64,000 nucleotides of DNA from Nocardia stercoris. Lineage in GTDB: Bacteria; Actinomycetota; Actinomycetes; Mycobacteriales; Mycobacteriaceae. Shown here one piece after another: positions 8,684 to 16,581 of the stretch; within the stretch, counting starts at the first letter, position 1, and every line of letters starts with the position of its first letter. The stretch covers positions 22,291 to 86,290 of the forward strand of contig NZ_RFFH01000023.1 of NCBI RefSeq assembly GCF_003696265.1. The letters are read 5' to 3'. The position numbers and the translations under genes were made by a program. The notes under the pieces are model-generated. The model had not been told where the DNA came from. It did not search any database and worked only from the letters and a program-made list of their open reading frames with translations.

Positions 8684-8945
8684 CGAGGCTGAACGCGCAC
8701 CGTTCGGGCGGCCGCGTCGCCGGTCGGGCGCGCGTCACTCCGTCGAGCACCGCATCGACGATGCCGTCGACGTCCGCCGGCTCGACTGCGCTGCCGCGCA
8801 ACAGGATCCGGAACCACAGCGCGCCGGCGATCAGGTCCATCACCTGCGCCGGGTCCGCGGTGTGCGGTAGTTCGGCGCGGGCGACGGCTCGATCGAAGAT
8901 CGGGCGTTCGCGCTCGAGGCGGTCGGCGCAGAAGCACTTCCGATG
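8684..8945 (-). pseudogene. Decayed TetR-family regulator (C-terminal domain remnant)
   Basis: On the minus strand about 85 codons read as a typical TetR C-terminal ligand domain. Examples are RLERERPIFDRAVARAELP, DPAQVMDLIAGALWFRILL and VDGIVDAVLDGVT. No start codon or helix-turn-helix region precedes it. The sequence between 8945 and 9072 in all minus frames does not encode a recognisable DNA-binding domain, and the frame continues without a natural stop into the antisense of the VOC gene. It reads as a truncated, degraded repressor divergent from the flavin monooxygenase gene, with its probable operator still intact at 9074-9120. Confidence 0.6.
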
Positions 8946-9073
8946 ATGCGGCGTCGACCGCCGCAGCTTCGGAGCTGCGGCAGAGCCGGTCCTCAGCGCT
9001 GGGAGCAGCGTATTTTCCGAAACACACCGGGCTGCGGGCACATTCGCACACGGCCCGCAGGGGGTCGATCATT

Positions 9074-9120
9074 TAGTCGCACACAAACTAGTTGCAGAGA
9101 AACTAGTTTGTGTGCGACTA
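9074..9120. promoter_or_regulatory. Perfect 20-bp inverted repeat, probable repressor operator
   Basis: The arms TAGTCGCACACAAACTAGTT and AACTAGTTTGTGTGCGACTA are perfectly complementary around a seven-base spacer. Each arm also holds the smaller palindrome AACTAGTT. It ends 40 bp before the flavin monooxygenase start and overlaps where the divergent TetR gene would have begun. The nested symmetry suits a TetR-type operator better than a terminator. Confidence 0.65.
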
Positions 9121-9160
9121 TTGCAGCACAGCGACCACTACTCCCGGAGAGCGCGAGACT

Positions 9161-10366
9161 ATGGACGGCATCACGAAGGCACTGATCATCGGCGGCGGTA
9201 TCGCGGGCCCGGTGACGGCAATGGCATTGCAGCGGGCGGGCATCGAGGCGACGGTGTTCGAGGCGTACGACGGGCCCGCCACCGACGTGGGCGGCATGCT
9301 GACCGTGGCACCGAACGGACTCGCCGCACTGGACATCGTCGGTGCCGCCGCGGCGGTTCGCGCCGCGGGCCGGCCGCTGCACAGCATGGTCATGGAGACC
9401 GGCAGCGGACGGCAGCTGATGCGGGTCGACACCCTGCCCGGACTCGAGCCGAGCTGCCTGATCGCGCGCGCCGAACTGTTCCGGGTGCTCTACGAGCAGG
9501 CGGTGGCGTCGGGCATCCGGATCGAGCACGGCAAGCGTCTGGTCTCGGTCGACGAGCGGGCCGACGGCGTCGTCGCGCACTTCGCCGACGGCAGCAGCGC
9601 CGCGGGCGACATCCTGATCGGCGCCGACGGCATCCACTCGACCGTTCGCACGCTGGTCGATCCGGCGGCACCGGGCCCGGAGTACACCGGCCTGATGAGC
9701 TTCGGCTTCGGTGACTTCGACTCGGCCACCGGCATTTCCGGCGATGTCGATACGATGCACTTCGCCTTCGGCAAGCGGTCCTTCTACGGCTACTGGCGGC
9801 AGCCCGACGGCAGCGACGCCTTCTTCAGCAACTTCCCGCAGGCCGAGCCGATGACGCTGGCGCAGGCCAAGGCCGTGCCCGCCGCGGAGTGGCTGGCGAA
9901 GCTGCGCGCCTCGCATGTCGGGGACACTCCCGGCGAGCGGCTGTTCGCCGAGACCAGCGTGGAGCAGATGCTGGTGGCCGGCCCGATGGAACGGATGCCG
10001 CACGTGCCCAACTGGTATCGCGACCGGCTGGTACTCGTGGGCGACGCCGTGCACGCACCCTCGTCGAGCTCGGGCCAGGGCGCGTCACTGGCCATCGAGT
10101 CAGCGGTCGAGCTGGCCCGCTGCTTGCGCGACTTCGCCGACCCCACAGCCGCATTCGCGGCCTACGAGGGCCTGCGCCGGGAACGCGTGCAGGCCATCTC
10201 CGATCAGGCCGCCAAGACCAACAACGGCAAGACCTCCGGCTCGATCGCGAAGTTCTTCTTCGGCCTGGTGATGCCGATCGCCACCCGCACCTTCCTGCAG
10301 CCGGAGAAGATGTTCGGCCCGGTCCACCGCTTCCGCGTCGACTGGGACGCCAAGGCCTGCGACTGA
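9161..10366 (+). CDS. FAD-dependent aromatic-type monooxygenase (PHBH/TetX family)
   Basis: The 402-residue class A flavin monooxygenase has the dinucleotide-binding motif LIIGGGIAGPVTAMALQRAG at the N-terminus. The DG motif is in ILIGADGIHSTVR (about 154-166), and the GD motif is in LVGDAVHAPSSSSGQGASLA (about 290-309). These proteins hydroxylate aromatic or polyketide substrates with NAD(P)H. I chose ATG 9161, which has GGAGA ten bases upstream. A longer in-frame start at 9110 would fall inside the inverted repeat. It is divergent from the decayed TetR gene, so it may now be constitutively expressed. Substrate unknown. Confidence 0.85.
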   Translation: MDGITKALIIGGGIAGPVTAMALQRAGIEATVFEAYDGPATDVGGMLTVAPNGLAALDIVGAAAAVRAAGRPLHSMVMETGSGRQLMRVDTLPGLEPSCLIARAELFRVLYEQAVASGIRIEHGKRLVSVDERADGVVAHFADGSSAAGDILIGADGIHSTVRTLVDPAAPGPEYTGLMSFGFGDFDSATGISGDVDTMHFAFGKRSFYGYWRQPDGSDAFFSNFPQAEPMTLAQAKAVPAAEWLAKLRASHVGDTPGERLFAETSVEQMLVAGPMERMPHVPNWYRDRLVLVGDAVHAPSSSSGQGASLAIESAVELARCLRDFADPTAAFAAYEGLRRERVQAISDQAAKTNNGKTSGSIAKFFFGLVMPIATRTFLQPEKMFGPVHRFRVDWDAKACD

Positions 10367-10425
10367 CCTGCGGCGAAAGATCAACTCCGCCGACGAAAGC
10401 CGCAGCGGCGGCGCGGCCCGGTCGG

Positions 10426-11442
10426 CTACCCGGCCGCCCCGCCCTCGGACGTGCTCACCCGAAGCTGCGGCTCCAACCCGAACAGCGGGAACAGCCGCTC
10501 GGTGTCGAGGAAGAAGTTCAGCCCGGTGATGACCTCGCCGTCGAGTTCCAGGACGGTGATCGACCACGGTTCCAGCACACCGGGTTCCGGGCCCGGCTTG
10601 TAGTGCCCGAACGCGGGCAAGCCGTTGGCGCCGGGCAACTGGACCATGCGCGAGCCCCGGCACTGCGAACCCACGGTGGTCATGAACCGGGCCACGTTCT
10701 GCGGACCCGAGATCCACAGGTCGAACGGCGGCATGGACAGCGCCACATCCTGTTTCAACAAGGCGGTCAGCCGGTCCATGTCGTAGGCCTCGAAGGCTTG
10801 CACGAAATCGCTCACCAGGGCGCGCTGCCGCTCGTCGGCGGCGTCGTAGCCGCCGGATTCGGCCGGCTGCACGGTCGACATGGTGGCCCGGGCGCGCTGC
10901 AGCGCACTGTTCACCGAGGCAGGCGACATGGTGAGGATGTCGGCGGTCTCGTTGGCGGAGAAGCGCAGCACCTCGCGCATGATGAGGATCGCGCGCTGGG
11001 TGGCCGGCAGATGCTGCACGGCCGCCACGAAGGCCAGGCGCAGCGTGTCCTTGGTGGCGGCGTGATCGGCCGGATCGGCGCCGAAGGCCAGCGCGTCGGG
11101 GATCGGCTCGATCCAGACGTAGTCCGGCTGCGGTGGGGGCAGCGGGGAGTCCGGCGTGGACGGGCCGTTGAGATCCATCGGCCGGGCGCGGCGCTGCGGG
11201 CCGTCGAGCATGTCGAGACAGACATTGGTCGTGATCTTGTACAGCCACGAGCGCAGGCTGGCCCGGCCCTCGAACGAGTCGTAGGCCTTCCACGCTCGGG
11301 TGAACGCCTCCTGTACCGCGTCCTCGGCCTCGAACGAGGAGCCGAGCATGCGGTAGGCGTAGGCGCACAGCTCGCGCCGATGCGGTTCGAACTGCTGCAC
11401 CGCGGCGTCCGCACCCGAGCCGCCTGTTCGCGTCGTCGTCAT
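10426..11442 (-). CDS. ECF sigma factor with C-terminal SnoaL-like domain (SigG-like)
   Basis: The 338-residue sigma factor has region 2 at about residues 17-85 (YRMLGSSFEAEDAVQEAFTR, WLYKITTNVCLDML). A proline-rich linker follows, with region 4 at about 125-185 (LPATQRAILIMREVLRFSA, MSPASVNSALQRARA). The C-terminal NTF2/SnoaL-fold domain is at about 205-325. This architecture is that of M. tuberculosis SigG and SigJ. In such factors the SnoaL tail replaces or modulates a separate anti-sigma factor. No anti-sigma gene is adjacent. It ends before a divergently oriented flavin monooxygenase and follows the fadD19 terminator. Confidence 0.88.
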   Translation of the reverse strand: MTTTRTGGSGADAAVQQFEPHRRELCAYAYRMLGSSFEAEDAVQEAFTRAWKAYDSFEGRASLRSWLYKITTNVCLDMLDGPQRRARPMDLNGPSTPDSPLPPPQPDYVWIEPIPDALAFGADPADHAATKDTLRLAFVAAVQHLPATQRAILIMREVLRFSANETADILTMSPASVNSALQRARATMSTVQPAESGGYDAADERQRALVSDFVQAFEAYDMDRLTALLKQDVALSMPPFDLWISGPQNVARFMTTVGSQCRGSRMVQLPGANGLPAFGHYKPGPEPGVLEPWSITVLELDGEVITGLNFFLDTERLFPLFGLEPQLRVSTSEGGAAG

Positions 11443-11501
11443 GCGTCCACCATGACACGACCCACCGACAGATTTGAAGGGTCGCGTTCCCCCGCGAACG
11501 C

Positions 11502-11549
11502 CGAAGCCGGCCGGAACGCCCAGGTCGTGGGCTGTTCCGGCCGGCTTCG
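11502..11549 (-). terminator. Strong hairpin between fadD19 and the sigma factor gene
   Basis: A stem of about 20 bp (GAAGCCGGCCGGAAC with GTTCCGGCCGGCTTC, plus inner GCCCA/TGGGC) lies 12 bp after the fadD19 stop. It is well placed to end the KstR-controlled transcript before the sigma factor. Confidence 0.7.
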
Positions 11550-11561
11550 AGGTCGGCGCGA

Positions 11562-13205
11562 CTACTTCGTGCTGCTGACGGGTGCGTCCTCGTCCGCGTC
11601 GCGGGACTCGGCGTGCTCCTTGGCCCAGCGGTAGTCGGGCTTACCGGCCGGCGAACGCTTGATCTCGTCGACGAACCACAGGCTGCGCGGCTGCTTGTAG
11701 GACGCGATGGTCTGGGTGAGGATCGGCCGCAGGTCGGCCAGGGTCGGGCGGACCTCGCCACGACACTGCACCACGGCGACCACCCGCTGGCCCCAGCGCT
11801 CGTCGGGCATGCCGACGACCAGGGCGTCGAAGATCTCCGGGTGCGCCTTGAGGGCACCCTCGACCTCCTCCGGGAAGATCTTCTCGCCACCGGAGTTGAT
11901 GCTGACCGAACCGCGGCCGAGCATGGTGACCGTGCCGTCCTCCTCGACCCGCGCGAAGTCGCCCGGGATCGAGTAGCGCACGCCGTCGAACTCCTTGAAG
12001 GTCTCGGCCGTCTTGACCGGGTCCTTGTAGTAGCCGAGCGGGATGTGGCCGGTGCGGGCCAGCATGCCGATCTCGCCGGAACCGGCCTCGACCGGCTTGC
12101 CCTCGGCGGTGATCACCTTGGTGGCGGCGTCGATCTTGACGCGCGGGCCACCGCCGGTGGAGCCGCCCTTGGTCACGACCGACAGGCCACCGAAGCCGGT
12201 TTCCGAGGAGCCGATCGAGTCGGTGATCAGCGTGTTCGGCAGCAGCTCGAGGTACTTCTCCTTCAGCGCCGGCGAGAACAGGGCCGCGCTGGAGGCCACC
12301 GACCACAGGTTGGTGTGCTTGTAGGGCTCGCCGGTCTCCGGGTTGCCCTCGATGAGCGCGTCGAGCATCGGGCGGGCCATGGCGTCACCGGTGATGAACA
12401 GGACGTTGACGCCGTGGTTGTCGACGGCCTGCCAGACGCCGTGCCCGCTGAACTCGGGCAGCATGACGACCTTGCCGCCGTCGAAGAGGCTGTGGAAGGT
12501 GGCCCACTGCGAGCCGCCGTGGATCATCGGCGGGATCGGGTACCGGACCAGCTGCGGGTTCTCCGCGCCGACCCGGGACTGCTGGTACTCGTCCTCGATG
12601 CGCTCACCGGTGATGAAGTTGATGCCGCCACCGAGCACGCGCCACACGTCCTCGTGCCGCCACACGACGCCCTTGGGGAAGCCGGTGGTGCCGCCGGTGT
12701 AGACCATGAACAGGTCGTCAGGCGAACGCGTCTCGAAGTCGCGCTCGCCGTGCGAGGAGGCAAGGGCCGCTTCGTATTCCAGCGAGTCGCCGATCGGCAG
12801 GTCGGTGCCGTCCTCGACCACCAGCACGGTCTTCAGGTGCGGGGTCTTCGGGCGCACGTTGGCGACCTTGTCGCTGTAGCGGCGCTCGTGGATGAGCGCC
12901 ACCATGTCGGAGTTCTCCACGAGGTATTGGAGTTCCGCCTCGACGTAGCGGTAGTTCACGTTCACCATCACGGCCCTGGCCTTGAAGATGGCGAGCATGG
13001 CCTCGACGGCGCCGGGGGTGTTGCGTGCGTACACGCCGACCTTGTCGCCGGGCTTGACGCCGTTGCTGCGCAGCAGGTGCGCGAGCCGGTTCGCCCGGTC
13101 CTCCAGTTCGGCGAAGGTCCACTGGCCGTTTTCGCCGGCGATCGCCACGCGGTCCGGAACGAGATCAACGACGTGTTCGACAAGGTCTGCGATGTTGTAA
13201 CCCAC
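11562..13205 (-). CDS. fadD19: FadD19-type steroid-CoA ligase
   Basis: The 547-residue ANL-superfamily acyl-CoA synthetase has P-loop VYTGGTTGFPKGV at about 168-180, SIGSSETGFGG (adenine binding), GRGSVSINSGGEKIFPEEVE (hinge) and C-terminal lysine in RSPAGKPDYRWAK. Length and context match Rv3515c FadD19, which activates the C8 side chain of the sterol (3-oxo-cholest-4-en-26-oate and branched sitosterol-type side chains). It is transcribed from a region holding two KstR-type boxes, one only 10 bp before the ATG. FadD17 is a less likely alternative. Confidence 0.88.
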   Translation of the reverse strand: MGYNIADLVEHVVDLVPDRVAIAGENGQWTFAELEDRANRLAHLLRSNGVKPGDKVGVYARNTPGAVEAMLAIFKARAVMVNVNYRYVEAELQYLVENSDMVALIHERRYSDKVANVRPKTPHLKTVLVVEDGTDLPIGDSLEYEAALASSHGERDFETRSPDDLFMVYTGGTTGFPKGVVWRHEDVWRVLGGGINFITGERIEDEYQQSRVGAENPQLVRYPIPPMIHGGSQWATFHSLFDGGKVVMLPEFSGHGVWQAVDNHGVNVLFITGDAMARPMLDALIEGNPETGEPYKHTNLWSVASSAALFSPALKEKYLELLPNTLITDSIGSSETGFGGLSVVTKGGSTGGGPRVKIDAATKVITAEGKPVEAGSGEIGMLARTGHIPLGYYKDPVKTAETFKEFDGVRYSIPGDFARVEEDGTVTMLGRGSVSINSGGEKIFPEEVEGALKAHPEIFDALVVGMPDERWGQRVVAVVQCRGEVRPTLADLRPILTQTIASYKQPRSLWFVDEIKRSPAGKPDYRWAKEHAESRDADEDAPVSSTK

Positions 13206-13215
13206 GCGTCAAAAT

Positions 13216-13229
13216 TAGAACCTGTTCTC
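13216..13229. promoter_or_regulatory. KstR-type operator proximal to fadD19
   Basis: TAGAACCTGTTCTC matches TnnAACnnGTTnnA except for the last base. It lies 10 bp upstream of the fadD19 ATG and would cover the ribosome-binding site or transcription start. Confidence 0.65.
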
Positions 13230-13331
13230 GTTGCGCACAAGGTTATGACAGAAGTTCCCGAACTTTTCGTCGCGCGGGCTTCCCAGCCGAGTCGCACGGC
13301 AGCGCCGGAGGGCCCGTGAGCCCACCGGCGC

Positions 13332-13345
13332 TAGAACGCGTTCTA
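13332..13345. promoter_or_regulatory. KstR-type operator, perfect palindrome, distal to fadD19
   Basis: TAGAACGCGTTCTA is a perfect palindrome and matches the KstR consensus. It overlaps the TAG stop of the upstream oxidoreductase gene (13343-13345) and lies about 127 bp before fadD19. Confidence 0.75.
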
Positions 13346-14380
13346 CCCCTCGACAAGAGGTGCCATAAGGCGCAATTGATCCAAATCCCGGACGGTGATC
13401 AGCAGCATGGTGACCCCCGCCTGCTCCCAGCGCTTGATGCCCGCGCGCACCTCTTCGAGGTTGCCCACGATGGCGCACTCGGCGACCATCTCGTCGGGCA
13501 CCGCGGCGACCGCCTCGGCCCGCTTACCGGCCTGGAACAGCGACGAGATCTCGTCGACCGCACTGTCGTAGCCCATCCGCCGGTAGACCCGCTCGTGGAA
13601 GTTCATCCCCGGCGCGCCCATGCCGCCGATGTACCACGCGGTGGCCGGCTTGAGCTTCGCGAGCTCGGTCGCCGGGTCGTCGGTGATCACCACCGGACAA
13701 TGCGCGGCAACCTCGAAGTCGGCCCGGCTGCGGCGGGCGCCCTCGCGGGCGAAACCCTCGTCGAGCCACTCGTCGTACATCCCGGCCAGGCGCGGGGCGT
13801 AGTAGATGGCGAGCCAGCCGTCGGCGATCTCGGCGGTCATGGCCACATTCTTCGGACCCTCGGATCCGAGCCAAATGGGCAGGTCAGCGCGCAGCGGATG
13901 GGTGATCGACTTGAGCGGCTTGCCGAGACCGGTCGCGCCGGGGCCGTCGTAGGGCAGCCGGATCTGCGCCCCGTCGTTGATCACCGCAGCCTCGCGCGCG
14001 AGCACCTTCCGGATGACTCCGACGTACTCCCGGGTCCGCTGCAACGGCTTGGCGAACGGCTGGCCGTACCAGCCTTCCACCACCTGCGGGCCGGATACGC
14101 CGAGCCCGAGAATGTGCCGGCCGTTGCTGAGGTGATCCATCGTCAGGGCCGTCATGGCCGTGGATGCCGCGGTCCGCGCCGACAGCTGGACGACCGCCGT
14201 GCCCAGCCGCACCCGCTGGGTCTGCGAGCCCCACCAGGCCAGCGGCGTGAAGGCGTCCGACCCCCACGACTCGGCCGTGAACACCGCGTCGAAGCCGATC
14301 GACTCGGCCTCCTGAATCATCGGCACCGCGGCGTGCGGCGGTTGCGCACCCCAATATCCGAGTTGCAGTCCTAACCGCAC
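13343..14380 (-). CDS. LLM-class, probably F420-dependent, oxidoreductase (Rv3520c-like)
   Basis: The 345-residue luciferase-like TIM-barrel protein begins MRLGLQLGYWGAQPPHAA. It carries the barrel segments typical of F420-dependent LLM enzymes: AESIGFDAVFTAESWGSDAF, LGLGVSGPQVVEGWYGQPF and LPIWLGSEGPKNV. It corresponds by family and neighbourhood to Rv3520c, which sits in the sterol regulon of mycobacteria without an assigned reaction. It is divergent from the DUF35-type gene with a KstR-type box between them, so co-regulation is likely. Whether it uses F420 or FMN cannot be decided here. Confidence 0.82.
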   Translation of the reverse strand: MRLGLQLGYWGAQPPHAAVPMIQEAESIGFDAVFTAESWGSDAFTPLAWWGSQTQRVRLGTAVVQLSARTAASTAMTALTMDHLSNGRHILGLGVSGPQVVEGWYGQPFAKPLQRTREYVGVIRKVLAREAAVINDGAQIRLPYDGPGATGLGKPLKSITHPLRADLPIWLGSEGPKNVAMTAEIADGWLAIYYAPRLAGMYDEWLDEGFAREGARRSRADFEVAAHCPVVITDDPATELAKLKPATAWYIGGMGAPGMNFHERVYRRMGYDSAVDEISSLFQAGKRAEAVAAVPDEMVAECAIVGNLEEVRAGIKRWEQAGVTMLLITVRDLDQLRLMAPLVEG

Positions 14381-14417
14381 TTCATGCTCCTTCCGAGCCA
14401 GCTCTTGCCACCAGAAT

Positions 14418-14431
14418 AAGAACCTGTTCTA
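14418..14431. promoter_or_regulatory. KstR-type operator between the LLM oxidoreductase and DUF35-type genes
   Basis: AAGAACCTGTTCTA matches the KstR consensus except for the first base. It sits 9 bp before the GTG of the plus-strand gene and 37 bp before the divergent oxidoreductase start. Confidence 0.65.
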
Positions 14432-14440
14432 CTCGAAATC

Positions 14441-15439
14441 GTGAATTCGGGTAAACAAACGCCTGTAGCGACCGTAGAGACGGACAGCCCGGACGTGCTC
14501 GCCGCCGAGCTACGGATGGCCTTCGACTACACCCGCTCGGTCGGACCGGTCATCGGCCGCTTCCTGACCGCCCTGCGGGCCGGGCAGATTCTGGGCGTAC
14601 GCGGATCGGACGGCCGGGTCATCGTGCCACCGTCGGAATACGATCCGGTGACCGCCGCGCCGCTGGACGACTTCGTCGAGGTCGCGACCACCGGCACGGT
14701 GCGCTCGTGGTCCTGGGTGGCGCGGCCGCTGCCCGGCCAGCCGTTCGACCGTCCGTTCGGCTACGTGCTGGTCCGCCTCGACGGCGCCGACACCGACCTG
14801 CTGCACGCGATCGACGTGGCCTCGCCGGACGAGCTGAGCGTGGGCATGCGGGTGCGGGTGCGCTGGGCCGCCGAGCGCAAGGGCTCGATCCAGGACATCG
14901 CGTGCTTCGAACCCGGTGACACCGCGGTCGCGGCACCAGCGAACCCGGACGCCGACACCGAACCGGTCACCGGCATCGTGACGCCGATCGACTTGCGCTA
15001 CAAGCACACCGCCTCCCCGGAGGAGTCGACCTATCTGCGCGGCCTGGCCGAGGGCAAGCTGCTGGGCGCCCGCTCGGCGGGTGGCAACGTGTACTTCCCG
15101 CCGCGTGGCGCGGACCCGATCGACGGTCAGCCCACGAAGGACTTCGTCGAACTGCCCGACACCGGCACCGTCACCACGTTCTGCATCGTGAACGTGCCCT
15201 TCATGGGTCAGCGGGTGAAGCCGCCGTACGTGGCCGCCTATGTCCTGCTCGACGGCGCGGACATCCCTGTGCTGCACCGGGTTCTGGGCATCGACCCGGC
15301 CGAGGTGCGCATGGGCCTGCGGGTGAAGGCGGTGTGGAAGCCTCGCGAGGAGTGGGGCCACACGGCGGAGAACCTGGACCACTTCGCGCCGAGCGGGGAA
15401 CCGGACGCCGACTACGCGACTTTCGCGCGCCACCTCTAG
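14441..15439 (+). CDS. DUF35/OB-fold protein (Rv3521-like), partner of the Ltp3/Ltp4 thiolase-like proteins
   Basis: The 332-residue protein is built of two DUF35-type halves. Each has an N-terminal helix followed by an OB-fold: residues about 25-160 (LTALRAGQILGVRG, FVEVATTGTVRSWSW) and about 170-325 (LAEGKLLGARSAGGNVYFPP, FVELPDTGTVTTF). DUF35 proteins pair with SCP2-like thiolases or lyases, and ltp4 and ltp3 follow directly, as in Rv3521-Rv3523. Ltp2 with a DUF35 partner is a retro-aldolase in side-chain removal, so a related role is inferred. The GTG start is uncertain; ATG 14516 gives about 307 residues, closer to the mycobacterial length. Confidence 0.82.
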   Translation: MNSGKQTPVATVETDSPDVLAAELRMAFDYTRSVGPVIGRFLTALRAGQILGVRGSDGRVIVPPSEYDPVTAAPLDDFVEVATTGTVRSWSWVARPLPGQPFDRPFGYVLVRLDGADTDLLHAIDVASPDELSVGMRVRVRWAAERKGSIQDIACFEPGDTAVAAPANPDADTEPVTGIVTPIDLRYKHTASPEESTYLRGLAEGKLLGARSAGGNVYFPPRGADPIDGQPTKDFVELPDTGTVTTFCIVNVPFMGQRVKPPYVAAYVLLDGADIPVLHRVLGIDPAEVRMGLRVKAVWKPREEWGHTAENLDHFAPSGEPDADYATFARHL

Positions 15440-15454
15440 AAGGATGCGATTCCA

Positions 15455-16504
15455 TTGAGTGACAACTTCCCCGACGTCGCGATCGTCGGCTTCGCGCATG
15501 CGCCGCATGTGCCTGAGACGTTCGGCACCACCAACGGTGTCGAGATGCTCGCCCCCTGTTTCCGTAAGCTCTACGCGGACTTGAACATCGACAACTCCGA
15601 CATCGGCTTCTGGTGCTCGGGCTCGTCGGATTACCTTGCCGGACGGGCCTTCTCGTTCATCTCCGCGATCGACGCGATCGGTGCCGTGCCGCCGATCAAC
15701 GAGTCGCACGTCGAGATGGACGCGGCCTGGGCGCTGTTCGAGGCCTACGTCAAGATCCGGTCCGGTCAGGTGGACACCGCCCTGGTGTACGGCTTCGGCA
15801 AGCCCTCGGCGGGCACGCTGCGCCAGGTACTGACCATGCAGACCGACCCGTACCTGACCGCGCCGCTGTGGCCGGACGCCGATTCCATCGCCGGCCTGGC
15901 CGCCACGGCCGGTCTCGCGGCGGGCCGCTGGACCGAGCGGGACCTGGCCGCGGTCACCGCCGCCGACGACGCCGAGATCGAAAACCGTCTCGCCGCACCG
16001 TATGTGGCGCAGCCGCTGCGTGCGCACGACATCGCGCCGATCACCGACGGTGCCGCCGCGATCGTGCTGGCGGCCGGTGACAAGGCCCGTGAGCTGTGCG
16101 AGCGCCCGGCCTGGCTGACCGGTATCGCGCACCGCATCGACACCCCGATGCTGGGCGCGCGTGACCTGTCGACCTCTCCGTCGGCCGCGGCCGCCGCGAA
16201 GGCGGCGATCGGCGACGGCAGCACGGAGTTCGACGTGGCCGAGCTGCACGCGCAGTACAGCCACGAGCTGCTGATCCTGCGGGAGGCCCTGGGCCTGACC
16301 GACCGCACCCGGATCAACCCGTCGGGCGGCACGCTGGCCGGGAACCCGATGTTCGCCGCCGGTCTGGAGCGGCTCGGTTACGCGGCCACCGCCATCATGG
16401 ACGGCTCCGCCGAGCGTGCCATCGCGCACGCGGCGAGTGGTCCTGCCCTGCAACAGAATCTGGTTGCAACCCTGTCGGCTTCGATCAGTGGGAGTAACTC
16501 ATGA
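15455..16504 (+). CDS. ltp4: Ltp4-type SCP2/thiolase-fold lipid-transfer protein (Rv3522-like)
   Basis: The 349-residue thiolase-superfamily protein of the nonspecific lipid-transfer group begins DVAIVGFAHAPHVPE, with ESHVEMDAAWALFEAYVKI in the N-terminal half and INPSGGTLAGNPMFAAGLER near the C-terminus. A classical nucleophilic cysteine in the usual thiolase context is not evident, as in steroid aldolases of the Ltp2 type. It lies between the DUF35-type gene and ltp3. The start is TTG at 15455 with AGAAGGA upstream. An ATG at 15444 runs into a stop. Its stop overlaps a small cassette ORF (ATGA) that couples it to ltp3. Confidence 0.85.
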   Translation: MSDNFPDVAIVGFAHAPHVPETFGTTNGVEMLAPCFRKLYADLNIDNSDIGFWCSGSSDYLAGRAFSFISAIDAIGAVPPINESHVEMDAAWALFEAYVKIRSGQVDTALVYGFGKPSAGTLRQVLTMQTDPYLTAPLWPDADSIAGLAATAGLAAGRWTERDLAAVTAADDAEIENRLAAPYVAQPLRAHDIAPITDGAAAIVLAAGDKARELCERPAWLTGIAHRIDTPMLGARDLSTSPSAAAAAKAAIGDGSTEFDVAELHAQYSHELLILREALGLTDRTRINPSGGTLAGNPMFAAGLERLGYAATAIMDGSAERAIAHAASGPALQQNLVATLSASISGSNS

Positions 16505-16581
16505 GCGAACGGAGTGAGCGAATCATGAGCCAGCGTGCCCGGCACATGACGGAGCCGAGCGTCAGCGAGGCGCAGTCATGA
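16501..16581 (+). repeat. MIRU-like coding cassette with overlapping start/stop codons at both ends (26 codons)
   Basis: Between ltp4 and ltp3 lies a 26-codon frame beginning MSERSERIMSQRARHM. Its ATG (16501-16503) overlaps the ltp4 stop and its TGA (16579-16581) overlaps the ltp3 ATG. The heptamer TCATGAG flanks it at 16499-16505 and 16576-16582, as a target duplication would. This is the layout described for mycobacterial MIRU elements, which insert at overlapping stop/start junctions and keep translational coupling. Whether this sequence is repeated elsewhere in the genome cannot be tested here. Confidence 0.6.

Noticed and set aside
8605..9072. 155-codon frame starting ATG 9072 as an intact regulator
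   Set aside because: The frame lacks a helix-turn-helix and is out of frame with the TetR ligand-domain remnant.
9110..9160. Upstream start of the flavin monooxygenase
   Set aside because: It falls in the inverted repeat and adds residues before the usual dinucleotide-binding start; ATG 9161 has a good ribosome-binding site.
14510..16453. 647-codon minus-strand frame under the DUF35-type and ltp4 genes
   Set aside because: Arg/His/Gly-rich shadow frame with no domain; the plus-strand genes are recognisable.
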